Shown here: positions 1 to 5,921 of the stretch, piece after piece | Position numbering within the stretch: the stretch's first letter is position 1 | How the letters are laid out: every line of letters begins with the position of its first letter | Source of the DNA: Acidimicrobiia bacterium | GTDB taxonomy: Bacteria > Actinomycetota > Acidimicrobiia > Spongiisociales > ZC4RG35 | Reading direction: 5' to 3' | Length of the DNA stretch: 6,184 nucleotides | NCBI GenBank assembly: GCA_025929005.1 | Contig: JAICND010000103.1 | Coordinates: forward strand, 1-6,184 | Translations under genes and position numbers: made by a program | Notes under the pieces: generated by a model | Database searches by the model: none | Seen by the model: only the letters and a program-made list of their open reading frames with translations | What the model was told of the DNA's origin: nothing

Positions 1-131
1 AAGCAACCCGGTTGATGCTGCTCGTACACAATGAAGGCCGTGCGGTCGTCAACGACGGCCCTCGCGAACTGGCCGAACTCGACTGTTACCGGCTCCACCA
101 ACACGGCCTCTGGGCCACCATCGAACAATGA
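1..131 (+). CDS. clpS: ATP-dependent Clp protease adaptor ClpS, C-terminal part (5' end outside window)
   Basis: Reading from position 3, 42 codons are open up to a TGA at 129-131. ClpS is the N-recognin that binds proteins with N-degron residues and hands them to the ClpAP or ClpCP protease in the cytoplasm. The visible part matches the C-terminal half of the family. The helix ATRLMLLVHNEGRAVV aligns with the E. coli stretch carrying Met62, Val65 and His66 of the N-degron pocket; here these are the Met at 15-17, a Val, and the His at 27-29. The tail ends RLHQHGLWATIEQ, as in actinobacterial ClpS. The N-terminal half, with the expected Asn-Asp pocket residues, lies upstream of the window. The stop overlaps the next start as ATGA. 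DUF2017 directly downstream is the usual actinobacterial neighbour and supports the call. Family assignment is from recalled motifs, not a search. Confidence 0.88.
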   Translation, partial: ATRLMLLVHNEGRAVVNDGPRELAELDCYRLHQHGLWATIEQ

Positions 132-592
132 GCGAATCAGTCCCCTTCTTGCCCGATCCAAACGGCGTCCTGGTGACACTCGATGCCGACGACATCGAGC
201 TTCTGTCACAGATCCCTGAGTTCTTGGCCACCGTCGGGACGGTCCCCGACGATCCAGCCGCGGCCCGTCTCGAGGTGCCGGTCTATCTCGACGATCCGGA
301 AGCCTCCCAAGAGTGGTGGAGGTTCATGGGAACCGAGTTGGATCAATCGCGACGGGCCGATCGGTCGGCGTTCGAACTCATCGTGGAAGCCTCCGCCACC
401 GGGACCGTCATGTCCATGGCCGAAGCCGAAGCTTTTCTTCGAGTGCTCAACGAGGCCCGTCTGGCCCTGGCTGCCCGGCTCAAGGTCGAGGTGGAGGAGG
501 ACTACGAGCGCCTCGACGAGCCTGACCGTGGCGCCCTCGACTACCTGGCGGGGATGCAAGGTCTGCTTCTGCTGGTTCTGTCGACGCCATGA
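128..592 (+). CDS. DUF2017 family protein (clpS-linked, unknown function)
   Basis: This 154-residue protein has no signal peptide or membrane segment and is probably cytoplasmic. It is recognised as DUF2017 from its overall pattern. An N-terminal strand (VLVTLDADDIELLSQIPEFL, about residues 14-33) is followed by an acidic PVYLDDPEASQEWWRF block (51-66). An Arg/Asp-rich helix comes next, then EAEAFLRVLNEARLALAARL (99-118), an acidic stretch, and a hydrophobic C-terminal helix ending GLLLLVLSTP. The family has no established biochemical role; its recurrent position directly after clpS suggests a link to N-degron proteolysis, which is inference. The ATG at 128 overlaps the clpS stop and has no clear Shine-Dalgarno site in front, so translation is probably coupled. 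Its own TGA (590-592) overlaps the ATG of the methyltransferase. Length is within the family's usual range. Confidence 0.82.
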   Translation: MSESVPFLPDPNGVLVTLDADDIELLSQIPEFLATVGTVPDDPAAARLEVPVYLDDPEASQEWWRFMGTELDQSRRADRSAFELIVEASATGTVMSMAEAEAFLRVLNEARLALAARLKVEVEEDYERLDEPDRGALDYLAGMQGLLLLVLSTP

Positions 593-1707
593 TCGGTCAA
601 CGCCTGCGGGTCTCCCCCCAGGGAATGGCCCACGGCGGACGGGCGATAGCCCGCCACGAGGGCCAGGCCGTGTTTGTCGCCGGAGCCATGCCAGGCGACA
701 CCGTTGAGGCGGTTGTCGTCAGAAAAGGCAGACGGCACATGGAGGCGGTGACTGAAAGGGTCGTGGAGCCATCACCGGATCGAGTCGCAGCACCCTGTCC
801 ATTCTTCGGGTCCTGCGGCGGGTGCCAATGGCAGACGGCCCGCTACGAGGCACAGCTCACATGGAAGAAGGACGTCGTGTCGGGGCAATTGCTGCACCTG
901 GCACGCCTGGAACCGCTAGTCAGGCCGACCCTCATCGTTGGTCCCCAGTACGGATACCGCAACCGGATCGACGTGCGGGTGATCGGTGGACGACCGGCGT
1001 TGTTTAAAGAGGGGAGCCATGAGTTGGTGCCGATCGACAACTGCCTGGTGGCGGTTCCTCCCATCCAGAAGATGCTTGCTGAGATCGGAAGCCTCGACGA
1101 GGTCGAGCGTCTCACCCTCCGCGCAGGCGCCAATACAGGTGAAACCATGGCACTGGCCGACGATGACTTTGGACGCATAAACGAGGTGGTGGCAGGGAGA
1201 CGATTCCGAATTAGCGGCCGGGCCTTCTTTCAGAACAACACTGGCGGTGCCGAGGCCCTCGTGAAACTGGTCGACGAAGCTATCGACCCGCGAGATGGTG
1301 ACGTTCTTGTCGACGCCTATGCCGGCGGGGGTTTGTTCTCGGCAACAGTGGGTGAGGGATGCCGTGTCTACGCAGTGGAGTCCGACCCGCAGGCCGCCTC
1401 GGACCTGTTGGTCAACGCCAAGGTGACCGTGTTGACAGAGAGATTCGAGTCATGCGCGGGCCTCCCCACTACCTGGGACGTGGCCGTGGTCGATCCTCCT
1501 CGGGCGGGTTTGGGTCGGAAGGGCACCGATAGGTTGTTGGGAGGCTGGCCCCGGGCCATCGGATACGTCAGTTGCGACCCGGCCTCATTCGCTCGTGATG
1601 CCGCTCTGTTGGTGGCCGGCGGCTATCAACTCGATTGGGTGCAGCCGGTCGACATGTTCCCCCAGACCTTTCATGTCGAGGTGGTTGGCCGCTTTCTACT
1701 CCTCTGA
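589..1707 (+). CDS. TrmA/RlmD-family RNA (uracil-5-)-methyltransferase with TRAM domain and [4Fe-4S] site
   Basis: This 372-residue enzyme is predicted to transfer a methyl group from S-adenosylmethionine to C5 of a uridine in tRNA or 23S rRNA. An N-terminal TRAM RNA-binding domain (about 1-60) has the typical MAHGGRAIAR start. Four cysteines suited to an iron-sulphur cluster follow: C70, C76 and C79 in CPFFGSCGGCQ, and C152 in DNC. The central domain carries FFQNN (213-217). The Rossmann methyltransferase domain has motif I VLVDAYAGGGLF (239-250), the acidic end VYAVESD (260-266) and VDPPRAGL (301-308). The nucleophile is C329 in GYVSCDP, and E364 in HVEVVGRF matches the conserved C-terminal Glu. 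All expected catalytic residues are present. The segment between strands 2 and 3 (about 275-290) looks shorter than usual. Target specificity (tRNA U54 or a 23S rRNA site) cannot be read from sequence. The start overlaps the DUF2017 stop; the 3' end overlaps the convergent LLM gene by 12 bp. Confidence 0.9.
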   Translation: MIGQRLRVSPQGMAHGGRAIARHEGQAVFVAGAMPGDTVEAVVVRKGRRHMEAVTERVVEPSPDRVAAPCPFFGSCGGCQWQTARYEAQLTWKKDVVSGQLLHLARLEPLVRPTLIVGPQYGYRNRIDVRVIGGRPALFKEGSHELVPIDNCLVAVPPIQKMLAEIGSLDEVERLTLRAGANTGETMALADDDFGRINEVVAGRRFRISGRAFFQNNTGGAEALVKLVDEAIDPRDGDVLVDAYAGGGLFSATVGEGCRVYAVESDPQAASDLLVNAKVTVLTERFESCAGLPTTWDVAVVDPPRAGLGRKGTDRLLGGWPRAIGYVSCDPASFARDAALLVAGGYQLDWVQPVDMFPQTFHVEVVGRFLLL

Positions 1708-2706
1708 CACCATTTGGGGGATGATCTCGGAACCGTAAGCCTCGAGCGTCTGGTCCATCTCGTCGTGCATCAGATAGACGGCGAACTGATCGACACCCAG
1801 CGACCGCAGTTCTTTCAAGCGATCGATGTGGTGGCGGGGTGGGCCGAGTAGACAGAAACGGTCGATCACGTCGTCTGGGACGAAGTCGGTGCTGGGGTTG
1901 CCAACTTTTCCGTGGTGGTCGTAGTCGTAGCCCTGCCGTGCCTTGATGTACTCGGTCAGGGCAGTCGGAACCGTCGATTGGTCTTCGCCGTAGCGAAGGA
2001 CGAGGTCGGCGACATGATTGCCGACCATTCCGCCAAACCAGCGAACCTGATCGCGTTGATGATCGAGGTTGTCTCCAACATATGCGGGCGCTGCCACACA
2101 AATCGTGATGGAGTCCGGGTCTCGCCCGGCAGCCGTTGCCGCCTCGCGGACTGCCTCCGCCGTCCAGGCGAGTATCTGGGGGTCGGCCAATTGCAGAATG
2201 AATCCGTCGTAGTGGGTTCCAGTCGAGGCCAGCGCTTTGGGTCCATATGCGGCCATCCACACCGGCAGTTCGGTGCCCTCCCGCACCCAGGGGATCTGGA
2301 GGGTTTTGCCGTTGTATTCGACCGCCCGTCCGGCCACCAGATCCTTGATCACCCTGGTTGCGGTGGCGGTGGCTTCGAGGGTGATGGGGGTGCGGCCGAT
2401 GTAGCGGAGGGCCGAGTCGCCGCGCCCCATTCCGCACACGGTCCTGGGTCCGTAGATGTCGTTGAGCGTTGCAAAAAGGGAGGCCAAAACGGTCCAGTCC
2501 CGGGTGCCGGGGTTGGTAACCATCGGCCCCACCTTCATCGTCTCGGTGGCAGCCAGCATCTGCGAGTAAATGACAAACGGTTCCTGCCACAAGATGTGTG
2601 AGTCAAAGGTCCAGGCGTAGCTGAATCCAAGGTCCTCGGCGCGTTTGGTCAGGTCTACGACGCGCTGCGCGGGAGGGTTCGTCTGGAGGACGACGCCAAA
2701 GTCCAT
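1696..2706 (-). CDS. LLM-class flavin/F420-dependent oxidoreductase, TIGR03842 (CPS_4043)-like
   Basis: This 336-residue protein of the luciferase-like monooxygenase fold (TIM barrel) is predicted to be a soluble oxidoreductase using coenzyme F420 or flavin. It is recognised from the start MDFGVVLQTNPPAQRVVDL, then AEDLGFSYAWTFDSHILWQEPF (23-44), GPMVTNPGTRDW (60-71), GMGRGDSALRYIGR (92-105), PVWMAAYGPKAL (148-159), WFGGMVGNHVADL (223-235) and GVDQFAVYLMHDE (304-316). This is the pattern I recall for the TIGR03842 subfamily, whose substrate is not established. It lies 22 bp downstream of the semialdehyde dehydrogenase on the same strand, so the two are probably co-transcribed. A TAGGG about 5 bases before the ATG can serve as ribosome binding site and falls in a small inverted repeat. 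By recall, relatives sit near dihydropyrimidinase and beta-alanine aminotransferase genes, suggesting a pyrimidine-catabolism step; that role is inference. F420 rather than FMN use is also unproven. The 3' end (TAG at 1696-1698) overlaps the convergent methyltransferase. Confidence 0.87.
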   Translation of the reverse strand: MDFGVVLQTNPPAQRVVDLTKRAEDLGFSYAWTFDSHILWQEPFVIYSQMLAATETMKVGPMVTNPGTRDWTVLASLFATLNDIYGPRTVCGMGRGDSALRYIGRTPITLEATATATRVIKDLVAGRAVEYNGKTLQIPWVREGTELPVWMAAYGPKALASTGTHYDGFILQLADPQILAWTAEAVREAATAAGRDPDSITICVAAPAYVGDNLDHQRDQVRWFGGMVGNHVADLVLRYGEDQSTVPTALTEYIKARQGYDYDHHGKVGNPSTDFVPDDVIDRFCLLGPPRHHIDRLKELRSLGVDQFAVYLMHDEMDQTLEAYGSEIIPQMVSEE

Positions 2707-2711
2707 GGGGT

Positions 2712-2725
2712 CCCTAAACCTAGGG
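2712..2725 (-). repeat. Small inverted repeat in the mmsA-LLM gap, overlapping the LLM ribosome binding site
   Basis: CCCTA and TAGGG arms of 5 bp flank a 4-base loop within the 22-bp gap. On the transcript the right-hand arm is the UAGGG that would act as the LLM ribosome binding site, so folding could lower LLM translation relative to the dehydrogenase. There is no U-tract, so it is not an intrinsic terminator. The stem is short and its effect is uncertain. Confidence 0.3.
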
Positions 2726-2728
2726 TGT

Positions 2729-4219
2729 TCAGCGACCGTGTTGGGGGAACCCGAGATCGACCCCCCGGAACACCGGGTCGGGCCAACGGGTGATCACGAC
2801 CTTCTGCTTGGTGTAAAAGTGCACGCCTTCGGGGCCATAGATGGCGTGGCTTCCGAAGATCGAGGACTTCCATCCTCCGAACGAGTAGAACGACAGCGGC
2901 ACCGGAATCGGCACGTTGACACCAACCATGCCTACCTGGACCTCGCTCTGGAACTTCCGAGCCGCCCCTCCATCGTTGGTAAAGAGCGCAGTGCCATTCC
3001 CGTACGGGTTGTGGTTGATCATGGCGAGAGCATCTTCATAGTGATCGACGCGGACTACTGACAGCACTGGCCCGAAGATCTCGTGTTTGTAGATTTCCAT
3101 GTCCGGACTAACCCGATCGAACAGGGTTGGTGCCACGTAGAAGCCACCCTCGAAACCCTCGGGGGCGAACCCGCGTCCATCGACGACGAGGTCGGCTCCT
3201 TCGGCGACACCCTGATCGATGAGTCCCACGACCTTGTCACGATGTTCAGGCGTGACCAGCGGACCCATCTCGCTGTCGGGATCCATGCCTGGTCCGGTGC
3301 GAAGCTTGGCAATCCGCTCCACCACCTTCGGGAGGAGGCGATCGGCCGCGTCCCCGACGGTGACCACTACCGATATCGCCATGCATCGCTCCCCGGCCGA
3401 TCCGTATCCAGCGGAGACGGCTGCGTCGGCGGCCAGTTCCATGTCGGCGTCGGGGAGAACCACCATGTGGTTCTTGGCTCCGCCCAGGGCCTGCACCCGC
3501 TTTCCGGCCCTGGTGCCGGTTTCATAGATGTAGCGAGCGATTGGCGTCGAACCGACGAAGGAAACGGCCTCGATGTCGGGATGGGCGAGTATGCGATCGA
3601 CTGCCACCTTGTCCCCGTGGACGACGTTCAGCACCCCCGGGGGCAGACCCGCCTCTGCCATGAGTTCGGCGCAATACATCGAGGCGGACGGGTCCTTTTC
3701 GGATGGCTTGAGAACAAAGGTGTTGCCGCAGGCGATGGCGAGGGGATACATCCACATTGGGACCATCGCCGGGAAATTGAACGGCGTGATGCCGGCTACC
3801 ACTCCGAGCGGTTGACGCATGGTGAACGTGTCGACACCGGTAGAGACCTGCTCGGAGAACTCCCCTTTGACCAGGTGGGCGACGTTGCAGGCGAACTCCA
3901 CCACCTCGAGGCCCCGTTGAACCTCGCCGATCGCATCAGGCACCGTCTTGCCGTGTTCGCGGGTAAGGATTTTGGCGATGTCTTCTCGATGGGCGACTAC
4001 CAACTCACGGAAAGCAAACATGACGTTCTGGCGTCTCGTCACCGGGGTCTCGCGCCAGGCGGGAAAAGCGGTTTTGGCGGCTGCCACCGCCGCGTCGACA
4101 TCTGCCTCTGAGGCCAGCGCGACTTCATCCTGAGCCAACCCGGTGGCCGGGTCGTACACGATGCCGGTACGGGCTGGCTTCGACTCCCAGGGTTTGCCGT
4201 CGATCCAATGATTGATCAT
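2729..4219 (-). CDS. mmsA: CoA-acylating (methyl)malonate-semialdehyde dehydrogenase
   Basis: This 496-residue cytoplasmic enzyme of the aldehyde dehydrogenase superfamily converts methylmalonate semialdehyde or malonate semialdehyde, with NAD+ and CoA, to propionyl-CoA or acetyl-CoA plus CO2/bicarbonate. Key blocks in order are GITPFNFPAMVPMWMYPLA (143-161), FVLKPSEKDPSAS (168-180), SFVGSTPIARYIYE (220-233), LGGAKNHMVVLPDAD (245-259) and the nucleophile C279 in GSAGERCMAIS. HEIFGPVLSVVR (379-390) and FGGWKSSIFGSHAIYGPEGVHFYTK (447-471) follow. The GGAKNH block, in place of the ELGGK-type Glu motif of hydrolytic aldehyde dehydrogenases, is the hallmark of this CoA-dependent subfamily. The frame stays open far upstream, but the ATG at 4217-4219 is chosen because the family begins at MINHWIDGK and a strong AGAGGAAGG precedes it. 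It is the first gene of a minus-strand pair with the LLM enzyme. It could serve valine, inositol or beta-alanine/pyrimidine degradation; the partner gene favours the last, by inference. Confidence 0.95.
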   Translation of the reverse strand: MINHWIDGKPWESKPARTGIVYDPATGLAQDEVALASEADVDAAVAAAKTAFPAWRETPVTRRQNVMFAFRELVVAHREDIAKILTREHGKTVPDAIGEVQRGLEVVEFACNVAHLVKGEFSEQVSTGVDTFTMRQPLGVVAGITPFNFPAMVPMWMYPLAIACGNTFVLKPSEKDPSASMYCAELMAEAGLPPGVLNVVHGDKVAVDRILAHPDIEAVSFVGSTPIARYIYETGTRAGKRVQALGGAKNHMVVLPDADMELAADAAVSAGYGSAGERCMAISVVVTVGDAADRLLPKVVERIAKLRTGPGMDPDSEMGPLVTPEHRDKVVGLIDQGVAEGADLVVDGRGFAPEGFEGGFYVAPTLFDRVSPDMEIYKHEIFGPVLSVVRVDHYEDALAMINHNPYGNGTALFTNDGGAARKFQSEVQVGMVGVNVPIPVPLSFYSFGGWKSSIFGSHAIYGPEGVHFYTKQKVVITRWPDPVFRGVDLGFPQHGR

Positions 4220-4226
4220 CGATGCG

Positions 4227-4235
4227 CCTTCCTCT
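4227..4235 (-). promoter_or_regulatory. Ribosome binding site of the semialdehyde dehydrogenase gene
   Basis: On the minus strand this reads AGAGGAAGG, seven bases before the ATG at 4219. It is a strong match to the anti-Shine-Dalgarno sequence. It fixes the dehydrogenase start, since the same frame is open for a further 159 codons upstream with no family similarity. Confidence 0.75.
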
Positions 4236-4245
4236 GCTGCTAAGA

Positions 4246-4251
4246 AGTGTA
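4246..4251 (-). promoter_or_regulatory. Candidate -10 element for the mmsA-LLM operon
   Basis: On the minus strand this reads TACACT, a good TANNNT-type -10 box. Transcription would start near 4239 and give a leader of about 20 bases containing the ribosome binding site. The sequence where a -35 box would fall (about 4269-4274) is CCACCC on the minus strand and does not match consensus. The call therefore rests on the -10 and its position alone. Confidence 0.35.
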
Positions 4252-4253
4252 CG

Positions 4254-4270
4254 CCCCGCGGTTGACGGGG
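4254..4270. repeat. Short inverted repeat between the divergent promoters
   Basis: CCCCG (4254-4258) and CGGGG (4266-4270) flank a 7-base centre. The repeat covers the candidate -35 of the protease promoter and lies just upstream of the candidate -10 of the opposite operon, where a shared operator could sit. Arms of only 5 bp in GC-rich DNA can easily occur by chance. Confidence 0.2.
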
Positions 4271-4294
4271 GTGGCAGGCCCGGTCGGCTAGCTT
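4262..4294 (+). promoter_or_regulatory. Candidate promoter for the protease lipoprotein gene
   Basis: TTGACG (4262-4267) is a good -35 match. The best -10-like sequence downstream is TAGCTT (4289-4294), with a 21-base spacer that is longer than ideal; GGCTAG at 18 bases is a poorer match. Orientation and position, about 55 bases before the start codon, are sensible. The call is tentative. Confidence 0.25.
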
Positions 4295-4335
4295 TCGCCT
4301 CGAATCAGCAGTCCTTACAGCCGATGGGACTCTAC

Positions 4336-4341
4336 GAGGTG
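4336..4341 (+). promoter_or_regulatory. Ribosome binding site of the protease lipoprotein gene
   Basis: GAGGTG lies eight bases before the ATG at 4350, a good Shine-Dalgarno sequence and spacing. It agrees with the lipoprotein signal peptide starting at that ATG. Confidence 0.7.
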
Positions 4342-4349
4342 AAGGACCG

Positions 4350-5921
4350 ATGAAGAGAACCTTTGCAGCGGTTGGGCTTGTGTTTGCCTTGATCTTGAGC
4401 GCCTGTGGCGGGGCAGCCAGCCAGAGCTCCACCACGACCGCCCCTTCCCAGACCACGACTACGACTGAAGCATTGCCCGAGGGCCTGGTCACCACCGTGG
4501 AGGACTTGCCACAGGCCACCATCCAGATCGTCTCGACCGGGAGCTTTGTGACTCCTGACTTCGGAGAGTTCGAGGGCAGCGGCAGTGGCTCGGGGTTCAT
4601 CATCGATCCGAGCGGAGTAGCGGTCACCAACAGCCACGTGGTTAGTGGGGCGGGGCTGATCGAAGTGTTTATTGGCGGCGACCCGGTTTCGGTCAACGCT
4701 CAGATCCTGGGTGTCTCCGAGTGCAACGATCTGGCGGTGATCGACCTGGCCGGTGATGGCTACTCCTACCTGGAGTGGTACGACGGAACTATCACGCCCG
4801 GGATGGATGTTGTGGCGGCGGGGTACCCCTTGGGTGACCCTCAGTTCACGGTGACTGCCGGCATCATCTCCAAGTCAGATTTTCCCGGGGACACCGAGTG
4901 GGCTTCCGTGAACGCAATCCTCGAACACGATGCCCGGATCAGGCCCGGCAACTCGGGCGGCCCGCTCGTCAATGATTCGATGCAAGTTGTGGGGGTCAAT
5001 TACGCGGGTCGCGACGACACTGATCAGAACTTTGCCATCAGCGTGACCGACGCAGCTGGCATCGTCGCAGAGCTGCGGACGGGGGTCGATGTCGATTCGG
5101 TTGGCATCAACGGCTACGCGTTGTTCACCGATGACGGAACGCCAGGAATCTGGGTTGAGACCGTGCAGCCGGGGTCACCCGCTGACAGTGCCGGCGTCAC
5201 CGGGGGAGACATGGTGACGCGCATGTCCGGTGTTTCTTTGGGAGCCGAAGGCACGATGGCCGAGTTTTGCGACGTGATCCGGACTCAGGGCGGTTCAGGG
5301 GTGATCCCGGTGGAGGTGCTTCGATACGAGACATCGCAAGTGCTGCGGGGACAGTTCAATGGAGAAGCGCTGTCCGAGGTGTTCTCTTTTGCGGAGGAAT
5401 TGGATGAGACCGCAACCGTAGAAGAGTCGTCAGCGACCTACACGGAGTACACCCTCATCAGCGACGACACCGGAGCCATGCAAGTGGAAGTCCCGGTGGA
5501 ATGGAGCGACATCGATGGTGCTCCCTACGTCGATGCCGAGGGCAGGAACATCACCGATGTCAGGGCGGCTCCCGATTTGACCGGTTTCCTAGAGACCTGG
5601 GGCACGCCGGGGATGATCTTCAGCGCCTCTTCCGCCTGGGCCGAAAGTACGAGCGAGGAGGCGCTGCTTGACCTGTACCTGGATTCGCTCGAGACACAGT
5701 GCACCTACGACGACCGGTATGTTTACGAAGACCCCGCGTACACCGGGTTCTACGACCTCTACTTCGAGTGCGGCGACACCCTGGCCACCTATGTGGTGGT
5801 GGCCGCTCAACCCCCTGAAGGTGGCTTCATAATTCTGGTGCAGGTGCAGGCCAACGAGGACCGCGACTTTGATGCCCTCGACCGCATCCTCGCCAGCTTC
5901 TTCGTTTCGGGTGACGTTTAG
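4350..5921 (+). CDS. HtrA-like trypsin-family serine protease lipoprotein with PDZ and extra C-terminal domain
   Basis: This 523-residue protein has a lipoprotein signal peptide (MKRTFAAVGLVFALILSAC; lipobox LSAC with lipidated C19). A Ser/Thr-rich linker (about 24-40) would hold the catalytic part away from the membrane on the outer face. The protease domain (about 52-245) has GSGSGFIIDPSGVAVTNSHVV with H96, NDLAVIDL with D127, and RPGNSGGPL with S202, a complete HtrA-type (S1C) triad. A PDZ domain follows (about 250-340; PGIWVETVQPGSPADSAGVTGGDMV). The last 160 residues (about 362-523) form a further domain not normally present in HtrA; it holds C451 and C474, possibly a disulphide. Its strand/helix pattern loosely recalls PsbP/Mog1/LpqN-like folds, a weak suggestion. 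HtrA relatives degrade or check misfolded envelope proteins; the substrate here is unknown. The start is supported by GAGGTG eight bases upstream and the immediate signal peptide. It is divergent from the dehydrogenase operon, and its stop overlaps the convergent gene by 4 bp. Confidence 0.9.
   Translation: MKRTFAAVGLVFALILSACGGAASQSSTTTAPSQTTTTTEALPEGLVTTVEDLPQATIQIVSTGSFVTPDFGEFEGSGSGSGFIIDPSGVAVTNSHVVSGAGLIEVFIGGDPVSVNAQILGVSECNDLAVIDLAGDGYSYLEWYDGTITPGMDVVAAGYPLGDPQFTVTAGIISKSDFPGDTEWASVNAILEHDARIRPGNSGGPLVNDSMQVVGVNYAGRDDTDQNFAISVTDAAGIVAELRTGVDVDSVGINGYALFTDDGTPGIWVETVQPGSPADSAGVTGGDMVTRMSGVSLGAEGTMAEFCDVIRTQGGSGVIPVEVLRYETSQVLRGQFNGEALSEVFSFAEELDETATVEESSATYTEYTLISDDTGAMQVEVPVEWSDIDGAPYVDAEGRNITDVRAAPDLTGFLETWGTPGMIFSASSAWAESTSEEALLDLYLDSLETQCTYDDRYVYEDPAYTGFYDLYFECGDTLATYVVVAAQPPEGGFIILVQVQANEDRDFDALDRILASFFVSGDV

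Noticed and set aside
183..707. 174-codon plus-strand open frame across the DUF2017 and methyltransferase junction
   Set aside because: Its composition is dominated by Arg, Pro, Ser and Trp, and it overlaps two coupled genes with recognisable families.
1568..2590. 340-codon open frame on the minus strand, out of frame with the LLM gene
   Set aside because: It overlaps the LLM gene in another frame, is extremely Arg/Pro/Gly/His-rich and has no domain pattern, consistent with a codon-bias shadow.
1912..2601. 229-codon plus-strand open frame antisense to the LLM gene
   Set aside because: It is the reverse shadow of a well-supported gene, with no domain pattern and no ribosome binding site worth noting.
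3083..4111. 342-codon open frame on the plus strand, opposite the dehydrogenase
   Set aside because: It lies wholly inside a confidently identified gene, is rich in His/Gly/Arg as expected for a GC-rich antisense shadow, and shows no recognisable domain.
4422..4473. Thr-codon-rich tract (ACC/ACG/ACT) that could be taken for a DNA repeat
   Set aside because: It encodes the Ser/Thr-rich linker after the lipobox, a normal feature of actinobacterial lipoproteins, and the codons are mixed rather than a true tandem repeat.
4220..4696. N-terminal extension of 159 codons that would make the semialdehyde dehydrogenase 655 residues long
   Set aside because: The extra part lies antisense to the intergenic region and the protease lipoprotein gene, has low-complexity composition with no family similarity, and the internal ATG at 4219 has a strong ribosome binding site and begins with the family's usual N-terminus.
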